From JBECKQ01 sp040235375 (GTDB lineage Bacteria; Planctomycetota; Phycisphaerae; UBA1845), in contig JBECKQ010000295.1 of the NCBI GenBank assembly GCA_040235375.1, positions 1 through 5,069 on the forward strand: 5,069 nt of DNA, written 5' to 3'. Position numbers and translations under genes: made by a program. A model generated the notes under the pieces. The model saw only the letters and a list, made by a program, of their open reading frames with translations. It made no database searches and was not told the origin of the DNA. Shown here piece by piece: positions 1 through 5,069 of this stretch. The first letter of the stretch is position 1. Each line of letters begins with the position of its first letter.

Positions 1-817
1 CGTACGGGCACGACGCGCGCAGCGCCGGATACTCTTCGTACCGCGACAGCGCAACCCGCGTCGCCGCGACGTAATGCTCGTCAACGGCGAATCCCTCTTC
101 CGCCAGCCGGATCGCCGGTGCGACCAGCTCCGCCCACGGCAGCACACCCCATCGCCGCGACGCATCCGCCAGCCCCGACACCTGTCCCGGCACCGCCACC
201 GCTAGGTGCCCGAACCGACTGAGCGGCACAGCCGCCTCGCCCGTATCCTGCGGCGCGGGCCTCGTGCTCAGCTCTTGTGGCACGGGCATCTTGCCCGTGT
301 CCGGCACGCCCTCCTTGGGAGTGCCCGCTTGGCCCTCTGCCTCGCCACGCGCGGCCGGCGCGTCCACGACGTCAACGTCGTCCACCACCCTCGCCCGCGA
401 CCGCTCATACATCTCCGGCCGCGCCCCCAGCGGCGCCACCTCGCGATAGTCCAGCGCCTCCGCCCGGCCGGTATCGGCCAGGCGAACGATCATGAATCCG
501 CCCCCGCCGAGCCCGGTGCTCTCCGGCCTGGTCACGGCGAGGGCGAACGACACCGCGCAGGCCGCGTCGACCGCGTTCCCGCCTTTTCGCAGAATCTCCA
601 CCCCGGTCCGCGATGCTTCCGCATGGTCCGCCGCCACCATCGCTTTTTCGCTGCGCATCAACCACTCCGGCGTCTCGCCAACGGACGCACCGTCCGACCG
701 CTCCACAGGGCCGGCCGCCGCTGCCCCAGCCGCCCCCGTCGCCCGCTCCGCAGGAGCTGCCGCCCACGCCACAGCAACCATCAGGCCGGCGAATAACTTA
801 ACTAAACGCGAATACAC
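1..817 (-). CDS. ggt: Gamma-glutamyltransferase (glutathione hydrolase), N-terminal part, runs off left edge
   Basis: The 272 visible residues match the start of the large subunit of gamma-glutamyltransferase, an Ntn hydrolase that cleaves or transfers the gamma-glutamyl group of glutathione outside the cytoplasm. The frame is open from the left edge. I chose the GTG at 817 because it follows an AGGTGG Shine-Dalgarno and gives a signal peptide: basic YSRLVK, then hydrophobic LFAGLMVAVAWA, with an Ala-rich cleavage region near residues 19-22. Residues 60-90 (MVAADHAEASRTGVEILRKG, then GNAVDAA), 101-109 (TGLGGGGFM) and 123-129 (DYREVAP, with the substrate-binding Arg) are typical of the family. 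So are 203-211 (GHLAVAVPG) and 227-244 (LPWAELVAPAIRLAEEGF). About 61 residues lie between MY (136-137) and LSRFGHLA, where relatives have roughly a dozen; this extra segment contains the hairpin repeat. The autoprocessing Thr and small subunit lie outside the window, so activity cannot be judged. The gene is divergent from its right neighbour. Confidence 0.93.
   Translation of the reverse strand, partial: MYSRLVKLFAGLMVAVAWAAAPAERATGAAGAAAAGPVERSDGASVGETPEWLMRSEKAMVAADHAEASRTGVEILRKGGNAVDAACAVSFALAVTRPESTGLGGGGFMIVRLADTGRAEALDYREVAPLGARPEMYERSRARVVDDVDVVDAPAARGEAEGQAGTPKEGVPDTGKMPVPQELSTRPAPQDTGEAAVPLSRFGHLAVAVPGQVSGLADASRRWGVLPWAELVAPAIRLAEEGFAVDEHYVAATRVALSRYEEYPALRASCPY
281..325. repeat. 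Pair of adjacent short hairpins (dispersed-repeat-like palindrome) inside the gamma-glutamyltransferase gene
   Basis: The first hairpin is perfect: CACGGGCA (281-288), loop TCT, TGCCCGTG (292-299). Three bases later comes a second one: GGCACGCCC (303-311), loop TCCTT, GGGAGTGCC (317-325), with one internal mismatch. Both lie in the coding frame, and on the minus strand they are translated as GTPKEGVPDTGKMPV (residues 165-179). From memory, the unit GGCACGGGCATCTTGCCCG resembles a palindrome scattered through many planctomycete genomes. I cannot count copies here, so repeat-family membership is an inference; the hairpins themselves are read directly. Confidence 0.6.
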
Positions 818-825
818 AACAGGTT

Positions 826-833
826 CCCCACCT
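826..833 (-). promoter_or_regulatory. Ribosome binding site for gamma-glutamyltransferase
   Basis: Read on the minus strand, AGGTGGGG lies 8 bases before the GTG at 817; its AGGTGG core is 10 bases away. It is the main reason for choosing this GTG start, since no ATG in frame lies between the upstream TAG (near 898) and the signal peptide. The SD is the left arm of a small potential hairpin (AGGT-GGGGA-ACCT), probably too weak to matter. Confidence 0.55.
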
Positions 834-859
834 GCGCCGGCCGTCGCCTGTCGCAGATG

Positions 860-865
860 AATATA
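860..865 (-). promoter_or_regulatory. Possible -10 box for gamma-glutamyltransferase
   Basis: On the minus strand TATATT differs from TATAAT at one position. It lies in an A/T-rich island within otherwise GC-rich sequence, about 43 bases upstream of the GTG start. No convincing -35 element is found 16-18 bases upstream, where the sequence reads CCGCTC. This is a weak prediction. Confidence 0.25.
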
Positions 866-942
866 CAGACTTGAGTGTCGCGGAGCGGCCACACTCTACC
901 GCCGCGCCCATCCCCCATCAATGAAAAACCGTCTCACCCTCT

Positions 943-958
943 CCGGCGCATACGCCGG
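943..958. repeat. Perfect short palindrome in the divergent intergenic region
   Basis: CCGGCG (943-948), loop CATA and CGCCGG (953-958) form a perfect 6-base-pair inverted repeat between the divergent gene starts. It could be an operator half-site pair or an RNA hairpin, but palindromes of this size are expected by chance in such GC-rich DNA. Apart from this and the two possible -10 boxes, I see nothing else in 818-1015. Confidence 0.2.
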
Positions 959-1000
959 CGCCCACGCCCCTCGCTCCTTCATCCTGCGTCTAGGAAACCA

Positions 1001-1006
1001 TATACT
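1001..1006 (+). promoter_or_regulatory. Possible -10 box for the WD40-like gene, implying a nearly leaderless mRNA
   Basis: TATACT (5 of 6 matches to TATAAT) ends 9 bases before the ATG at 1016. Transcription starting 6-8 bases after this box would leave a leader of only a few bases or none. This fits the absence of a Shine-Dalgarno in the last 15 bases before the ATG; the nearest purine run, AGGAAA at 992-997, is too far away. The candidate -35 (TTCATC, 978-983, spacer 17) is poor. Confidence 0.35.
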
Positions 1007-1015
1007 CGCGCAACC

Positions 1016-2881
1016 ATGGGCGAATTCTACGGCTCCATCCACGTCCGCACTGCCGATCGCGACGCCGTCCGCACTGCCCTCGCAGCCGTCATGCGCTCCA
1101 AGCGATCCCAATCACTTCTCGCCCCGACGCTGAATGGCTGGACCACAATCTATCCTGAGCTCAACGGCCAGGACGCCTCCATCTCGAAAGCCCTCGCCCG
1201 CAAGCTCAGCAGCGATATCGTGCACGTTCTCGTCCACGACGGCGACCTGTTCGCCTACTGCGTCTATCGCGCGGGCAAGCTCCTCGACGAATATAACTCG
1301 ATCCCCGATTACTTCGAACCCGTGTCGCCGCGCAAGAAGAAACGCTTCGCCGGCCGGCCGGAGCGTTACAAAGACCTCCTCGACAGCGACGCCGACGTCG
1401 CCGAGCTCCAGCGACTGCTGGCCGATGACACGATCGGCGCATCCGAGGCGCTGCACCGCTTCGCCGAGGTGCTTCATCTACCCAACGTGCTGACTGCCTA
1501 CGAGTACCTTCTCGATGGCGAGACCGATGGCATCGAGAGCTTCGATCAGTTCTTTCGCGTTCCGGAGCTTTCCGAGGCAGATCGCCGCCGGGCCGCCGCG
1601 CAGGCCGGCTTCGACGCCGCTCGCCACGCCTTGCGTGAGGCCGGCGCGCTTCTCGCGGGGCTGCCTGCTCCCACGCACGGCAAGCAAAGCTGGCGCCCGC
1701 TCTGCTGCCCCGCGCCGTCAGAGGGCTTCCTCGTCTGCTGGAGCTCGTTATTCGAGCGAGGTGAGACGGACATCCTGCACTGGCGGCCGCCATGGTCGGG
1801 TCCTCCGAGCCCCATTGGCATCAGGATCGACAATCGAATCTACTCGATGGCGATCAGCCCGTCCGGCCGGTACCTCGCGGCAGGCTTCTCGTCAGACAAT
1901 TGGTCCATCCAGCTTTGGGATCTTCCCGAGCGGACTCTCTTGGCGGACATGTCCGCCGCGCACCTGGCGAATTCGCTGGCTTTCAGTCCGGAGGAGCGTC
2001 TGCTGGCATTCCGAGCGCACGGTCAGGTCGGGCTTGTGGACTGCATGACGGGCGACATGCGCGACTCGATCAACCTGCCGGGCGAGCGGCTTGTGGTGTT
2101 CCATCCCGGCGGCCATTTCATCGTTGCCGATCACGTCGAGGGACTGGCGATCATAGACGTTGCGTCCGCGCAGTTAGCCAAAGTCCTCGCTATCGGCGGC
2201 CTCTACGACACTTCTGCCATGCACCAGCACATCGTTGCCCAGTTGCAGGGGCAAGCCAAGCAGATGCGCAAGGCGGCCAAACGAATGCGTTCGCAACTTG
2301 AAAAACTGGGCGAGGATACCGCCCGGCAGTACGACGAACAGATGGAGAAATACTTCGAGGCCATAGCCGGAGGTGAGCTTCCCGGCGCGGGCGAAAGCAC
2401 CCGACACAGTTTCGAGCAATTGCGCCGCGTTCTTTTCTCCACCACCGGCGACGAGCTATTCGCTGTTACGAATGAGGGCGTTCGCAGCTACGCCTGGGCT
2501 TCCCTGCTGGCTGCCGACGACTGCGTACCCGCGCCGCGCATCGCCGTCGACGCCGAGCCCGTCGAGATGGATGGCTCCTTCGGCGCCGGTTGGCAGCAAG
2601 GCTATACCTACGATCTGCTTCACGATCCGGCGGCCCACCTGCTGCTATGCTGCGGTCTGGCTGGCTGCATCCGCTCCATCGACCTCGCCACCGGCCGCGA
2701 CACCAGCGTCACCCCGCGCCTCGGCCCCGGGGGCCTGGCGAGCCTCCACCGCAGCCGCGATGGCCAGCACCTCTGCACCACCTCCCTGCAGCCCTTGGAA
2801 CGACATGCCACGTACACCGATCCCCCGCTACTCGTCTGGCACTACCCATCATTACTTTCGTTTTCGTCGTCGAACGCCTGA
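1016..2881 (+). CDS. WD40-like beta-propeller protein with conserved N-terminal domain, function unknown
   Basis: This encodes 621 residues with no signal peptide or membrane segment, so it is probably cytoplasmic. Residues 1-190 form a mixed alpha/beta domain starting MGEFYGSIHVRT and containing GWTTIYPELNGQD (41-53), VHVLVHDGDLFAYCVY (69-84) and DEYNSIPDYFEPV (91-103). From memory, similar N-termini occur in uncharacterised planctomycete and myxobacterial proteins, but I know no assigned function. Propeller-type repeats follow at about 222-262, 270-305 (the clearest: YSMAISPSGRYLAAGF ending IQLWDLPE), 312-345, 352-385, 466-500, 530-560 and 570-612 (ending LLVWHY). That makes about seven blades. 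Residues 401-450 are a highly charged helical segment (QLQGQAKQMRKAAKRMRSQL) between blades four and five, probably a coiled coil. I chose the ATG at 1016 over an in-frame GTG at 875 because the extra 47 residues would be a Pro/Arg-rich, intergenic-looking stretch and the conserved domain begins exactly at this Met. A scaffold or sensor role is only inference. Confidence 0.85.
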   Translation: MGEFYGSIHVRTADRDAVRTALAAVMRSKRSQSLLAPTLNGWTTIYPELNGQDASISKALARKLSSDIVHVLVHDGDLFAYCVYRAGKLLDEYNSIPDYFEPVSPRKKKRFAGRPERYKDLLDSDADVAELQRLLADDTIGASEALHRFAEVLHLPNVLTAYEYLLDGETDGIESFDQFFRVPELSEADRRRAAAQAGFDAARHALREAGALLAGLPAPTHGKQSWRPLCCPAPSEGFLVCWSSLFERGETDILHWRPPWSGPPSPIGIRIDNRIYSMAISPSGRYLAAGFSSDNWSIQLWDLPERTLLADMSAAHLANSLAFSPEERLLAFRAHGQVGLVDCMTGDMRDSINLPGERLVVFHPGGHFIVADHVEGLAIIDVASAQLAKVLAIGGLYDTSAMHQHIVAQLQGQAKQMRKAAKRMRSQLEKLGEDTARQYDEQMEKYFEAIAGGELPGAGESTRHSFEQLRRVLFSTTGDELFAVTNEGVRSYAWASLLAADDCVPAPRIAVDAEPVEMDGSFGAGWQQGYTYDLLHDPAAHLLLCCGLAGCIRSIDLATGRDTSVTPRLGPGGLASLHRSRDGQHLCTTSLQPLERHATYTDPPLLVWHYPSLLSFSSSNA

Positions 2882-2944
2882 GCGAGGCAATCGTCCTGAT
2901 GGGTGGGGGGAGCGAGCCCGGCCGCCGCCCGCCACCGCCAAGCG

Positions 2945-3736
2945 CTACGCGCCGCGCGGTCCGAACGCTCGGCGGATCACGTCGGCCGTTCCGCGCGTGT
3001 GCGGCAGATCGCTTACGATCCCCCCGGCCGATCGAACCGTGTGCTTCACCACGTCGCTCGCATCGGCCGGGCAGCCGACGTGCGCCGCCGTCCGGCCGGT
3101 CAGCATGTCCACGTCGTTCATCTGATCGCCAACCGCCAGAATCTCCTCACGCGACAGTCCCAGCTGCCGGGCGGTCTCCGCCAGTACCACGCTCTTGCCC
3201 GCCTCCACGTGCGTGATGATGACCCACGTGCCGTTGCTCAACACCTGCGCGTCAGCCACGCCAGCCAGTATCTCGCGCAGGTCGGCGATCAACTCCGGCA
3301 CCTGCTCGCGGTCGGCCAGGTTCCAGCCGACCACGCGATCGTCGTCCTGCTCGTACGTGAACGTGTACGTCGCCCGCAGACGGCCGCGATACGGCGCAAG
3401 CGCCGCGACTACCTGCGGATGCAATTCCTCCATCCGCCGGGTCATGATCGAGTTGAACGGCTCGTGCGGCCGGTATGTAGGCTTGAGCCAGTAGATGTGC
3501 CGCTCACCCGCCAGCAGCGCCACGGGCATGTTGACCAGCGGCCGGCACGCCTGAACGAGCCCGAATTGGTTCTGCGCGCTGCGGCCCGAGTTCGTGCACC
3601 ACGCTGCGCCGCGCTCGCCGATTTCGTTGAGCAATTCGACGATCTCGTCGGCGATCCACGCGTGGTCGTCGTCGAAGTCGACTGCCGTGCCGTCCAGGTC
3701 GAGGCAGACGAGCTTGATCGCCGCCGCCTCAGCCAC
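2945..3736 (-). CDS. HAD-superfamily phosphatase, Cof-like (C2 cap), substrate unknown
   Basis: This is a 263-residue HAD hydrolase with all four motifs. Motif I is CLDLDGT (residues 11-17; nucleophile Asp13 and acid/base Asp15). Motif II is TNSGRS (48-53; Ser50). Motif III is Lys181 in HVEAGKSVV. Motif IV is GDQMND (203-208; Mg-binding Asp204 and Asp208). The long segment between motifs II and III (about 70-165) is the size and position of a C2-type cap, as in Cof, sucrose-phosphate phosphatase and mannosyl-3-phosphoglycerate phosphatase relatives. The GTG start overlaps the pyrE stop by 8 bases (GTGGCTGA) and follows GGGGA with a 6-base spacer, so translation is probably coupled to pyrE. 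Its place after purB and pyrE suggests a nucleotide or phosphosugar substrate, or simple housekeeping dephosphorylation, but the sequence does not decide this. It ends facing the WD40-like gene, 63 bases away, with no clear terminator between them. Confidence 0.88.
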   Translation of the reverse strand: MAEAAAIKLVCLDLDGTAVDFDDDHAWIADEIVELLNEIGERGAAWCTNSGRSAQNQFGLVQACRPLVNMPVALLAGERHIYWLKPTYRPHEPFNSIMTRRMEELHPQVVAALAPYRGRLRATYTFTYEQDDDRVVGWNLADREQVPELIADLREILAGVADAQVLSNGTWVIITHVEAGKSVVLAETARQLGLSREEILAVGDQMNDVDMLTGRTAAHVGCPADASDVVKHTVRSAGGIVSDLPHTRGTADVIRRAFGPRGA

Positions 3737-4256
3737 GGACGATCCCCAGATCGGTCGAAGTCAGCAGCGAGCGGAACTCGAAACCGGCCTTCTCGATTGC
3801 CTCGCGCGCCCCCTCCTGCCGATCGATCACCGCGACAATGCGTTCGATGATCGCGCCGGCCTCCTGCAGCGCCTTGGCCGCTTCGAGCACCTGTCCGCCG
3901 GTCGTCGCGATGTCCTCGACGATCACGACGCGGTCGCCTTCGTTTAATACGCCTTCGAAGGCGTTGCTCGTACCGTAGTCCTTCTTCTTGTTGCGGACGA
4001 TGACGAACGGCAGATTCGCAGCCATCGAGGCGGCGGCCGCCAGGGCGATGCCGCCCAGCTCCGCCCCGGCGATCCGCGTCGTATCCGGCGTAGTGTGCCG
4101 GGCGAACGCCTCGCCGAGATAGTGCAGGATGTCCGGCTGCGTTTCGAACCGGTACTTGTCGAGGTAGTAGTTGCTTGTGCGGCCCGATCGCAGAACAAAG
4201 TGGCCCTCGAGGTACGCCGTCTCCTTGACGCGCTTGATGAATTCGTCGCGGTTCAT
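3729..4256 (-). CDS. pyrE: Orotate phosphoribosyltransferase
   Basis: PyrE converts orotate and PRPP to orotidine 5'-monophosphate in de novo pyrimidine synthesis, usually as a cytoplasmic dimer. This 175-residue copy is of the shorter PyrE type. The N-terminal SGRTSNYYLDKYRFET (24-39) carries the conserved Lys34 region. The flexible catalytic loop is VRNKKKDYGTSNAFEG (87-102), with Tyr94 where the E. coli enzyme has a His in its KDHG motif; from memory this YGT form is common in short PyrE proteins. The PRPP-binding motif is VVIVEDIATTGG (110-121), and DRQEGA (145-150) is also typical. The ATG at 4256 follows GGAG with 5 intervening bases. The gene lies 100 bases after purB and overlaps the HAD phosphatase gene by 8 bases. 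Length and motifs indicate an intact enzyme. Confidence 0.96.
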   Translation of the reverse strand: MNRDEFIKRVKETAYLEGHFVLRSGRTSNYYLDKYRFETQPDILHYLGEAFARHTTPDTTRIAGAELGGIALAAAASMAANLPFVIVRNKKKDYGTSNAFEGVLNEGDRVVIVEDIATTGGQVLEAAKALQEAGAIIERIVAVIDRQEGAREAIEKAGFEFRSLLTSTDLGIVRG

Positions 4257-4261
4257 GGTTG

Positions 4262-4265
4262 CTCC
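4262..4265 (-). promoter_or_regulatory. Ribosome binding site for pyrE
   Basis: Read on the minus strand, GGAG lies 5 bases before the pyrE ATG at 4256 (GGAGCAACCATG). The spacing is normal and supports this ATG. Confidence 0.6.
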
Positions 4266-4316
4266 GTCAGGTGCCGTGATGGAATTCTCAATATGCTGCC
4301 CTTCGTCTCGATCAAA

Positions 4317-4349
4317 CCCTCCCCTGCCCCTCCCTTCAAGGGAGGGGGG
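4317..4349. repeat. G/C-rich perfect hairpin between purB and pyrE, dispersed-repeat-like or weak attenuator
   Basis: CCCCTCCCTT (4327-4336), a single C, and AAGGGAGGGG (4338-4347) form a perfect 10-base-pair inverted repeat; sterically the loop would be about TTCAA. A further CCCTCCCC lies at 4317-4324, so the G-rich arm could pair with either copy. In the direction of transcription the hairpin begins about 10 bases after the purB stop and is not followed by a T run (only TTT), so a strong intrinsic terminator is unlikely. The pattern resembles G/C-rich palindromic repeats I recall from many environmental bacterial genomes. It may stabilise the purB message end or partly attenuate pyrE. Confidence 0.5.
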
Positions 4350-4356
4350 TTCGGTT

Positions 4357-5069
4357 TCAGACCTTCAGGTCGGACGACCTTTTGCGCGCTGAGCGATAGC
4401 GCCGGCGGATCGGCGCGACGTAGTCGCGCAGGAACGCGTCCACCTGCTGCGGGGCCCGGCCGATGTATGCCTTCGGATCGAGCACGCTATCGAAATCGAC
4501 GCCGGCAAACGCGTCGTCGATCTTCAGCATCTCGATCAGCCTGTTGGCCTCGCCGCGCAGCTTTATCCCCGCCGCCGCTTCCTGGGAGTGCGAGCGAATC
4601 CGCTCGTGCAATGTCTGCCGATCGCCGCCGGCGCGCACGGCCGCCATCAGGATGTTCTCAGTCGCGATGAACGGCAACTCCGCCTTCACGCGGCCCGCGA
4701 TCACCTTGGGATACACCACAAGCCCCGACGTCACGTTGTGTACCAGGCACAGCATCCCATCCGTTGCCAGGAACAGCTCCGGAATCGACAGCCGCTTGTT
4801 TGCCGAATCGTCCAGCGTCCGCTCGAGCCACTGTTCGGCCGCGGTCATCTGCGGCGAGCTCGACAGCGAGAGGACGAACCGCGCCAGACCCGTCGCCCGT
4901 TCCATGCGCATCGGGTTGCGCTTGTACGGCATCGCCGACGAGCCGACCTGCGACGACTCGAACGGCTCGTCCATCTCCCGCAGGTTGGCCAGCAGCCGGA
5001 CATCGTTGGCGAACTTGTGCGTGCTGGCCGCCACGCCCGCCAGTGCCGACGCCACCTGCGCGTCGACCT
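4357..5069 (-). CDS. purB: Adenylosuccinate lyase, C-terminal part, 5' end beyond right edge
   Basis: PurB is a homotetrameric fumarase/aspartase-superfamily lyase. It releases fumarate from SAICAR and from adenylosuccinate in purine synthesis. The visible 236 residues are the C-terminal half; the frame is open to the right edge, so the true start is outside. The superfamily signature loop GSSAMPYKRNP is at 4912-4944 and contains the mobile-loop Ser. Just upstream is THKFANDVRLL (helix of the central bundle). QWLERTLDDSANKR, GLVVYPKVIAGRVKAELPF and ATENILMAAVRAGGDRQ follow, then the family's C-terminal domain with DPKAYIGRAPQQVDAFL. From memory these blocks match the ADSL type found in animals (ERTLDDSAN, GLVVYPKVI, ELPFMATENI) more closely than the E. 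coli PurB type. The C-terminus is basic (RRYRSARKRSSDLKV). It is the first visible gene of the purB-pyrE-HAD transcription order. Confidence 0.96.
   Translation of the reverse strand, partial: VDAQVASALAGVAASTHKFANDVRLLANLREMDEPFESSQVGSSAMPYKRNPMRMERATGLARFVLSLSSSPQMTAAEQWLERTLDDSANKRLSIPELFLATDGMLCLVHNVTSGLVVYPKVIAGRVKAELPFIATENILMAAVRAGGDRQTLHERIRSHSQEAAAGIKLRGEANRLIEMLKIDDAFAGVDFDSVLDPKAYIGRAPQQVDAFLRDYVAPIRRRYRSARKRSSDLKV

Noticed and set aside
281..325. CRISPR or intrinsic terminator reading of the tandem hairpins
   Set aside because: There are only two dissimilar hairpins with no regular spacers, no T run follows, and the segment is within an open coding frame.
206..860. Several open frames on the plus strand and one out-of-phase minus frame (405-767)
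   Set aside because: They overlap the gamma-glutamyltransferase coding frame, have Arg/Pro/Ala-rich low-complexity translations, and are the usual antisense and shifted shadows in GC-rich DNA.
875..1015. In-frame GTG at 875 that would add 47 residues to the WD40-like protein
   Set aside because: The added segment is Pro- and Arg-rich without domain character, no good Shine-Dalgarno precedes it, and the conserved-looking domain begins exactly at the ATG at 1016.
2882..2944. Bidirectional terminator between the convergent WD40-like and HAD genes
   Set aside because: GGTGG (in 2899-2910) and CCACC near 2931-2938 could pair, but the stem is broken, the loop is long and no T run follows on either strand.
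2903..3850. Long plus-strand frame of 315 residues opposite the HAD and pyrE genes
   Set aside because: It is antisense to two genes with clear catalytic motifs and its translation has no recognisable domain; it reflects third-position GC bias.
4288..4315. Possible promoter for pyrE in the purB-pyrE gap (TTGATC, 16-base spacer, TATTGA on the minus strand)
   Set aside because: The -10 matches consensus at only three positions; an internal promoter cannot be excluded but is not supported.

Overview
This is a GC-rich, gene-dense bacterial window that most resembles a planctomycete or a related PVC-type lineage. That placement is an inference. It rests on base composition, a secreted gamma-glutamyltransferase, a large WD40-type protein with a conserved unknown N-terminal domain, and short palindromes that resemble dispersed repeats I associate with planctomycete genomes. 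No rRNA or other decisive taxonomic marker is present.

Layout. Positions 1-817 (minus strand) hold the N-terminal part of a secreted gamma-glutamyltransferase that runs off the left edge. Its coding sequence contains an in-frame insertion of about 50 residues, and this insertion carries two adjacent DNA hairpins. Positions 818-1015 form a divergent intergenic region with one possible -10 box facing each way. Positions 1016-2881 (plus strand) encode a 621-residue protein of unknown function: a conserved N-terminal domain, then an apparent seven-bladed WD40-like propeller interrupted by a charged helical segment. A 63-base gap separates its stop from that of a convergent gene. From there to the right edge, three minus-strand genes form a probable operon, in transcription order purB (partial, 5069-4357), pyrE (4256-3729) and a HAD-superfamily phosphatase (3736-2945).

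How the genes work together. PurB acts in purine synthesis (SAICAR and adenylosuccinate cleavage) and PyrE makes OMP in pyrimidine synthesis. The HAD phosphatase gene overlaps the end of pyrE by 8 bases and is probably translationally coupled to it. That points to a nucleotide-related or housekeeping phosphatase, but its substrate cannot be read from the sequence. The 100-base purB-pyrE gap holds a G/C-rich perfect hairpin that looks like a second family of dispersed palindrome. The gamma-glutamyltransferase and the WD40-like protein are divergent and have no evident link to the nucleotide genes.

No CRISPR array, tRNA, rRNA, insertion sequence or obvious defence system is visible. The most unusual items are the palindromic repeat translated as part of the gamma-glutamyltransferase and the architecture of the WD40-like protein.
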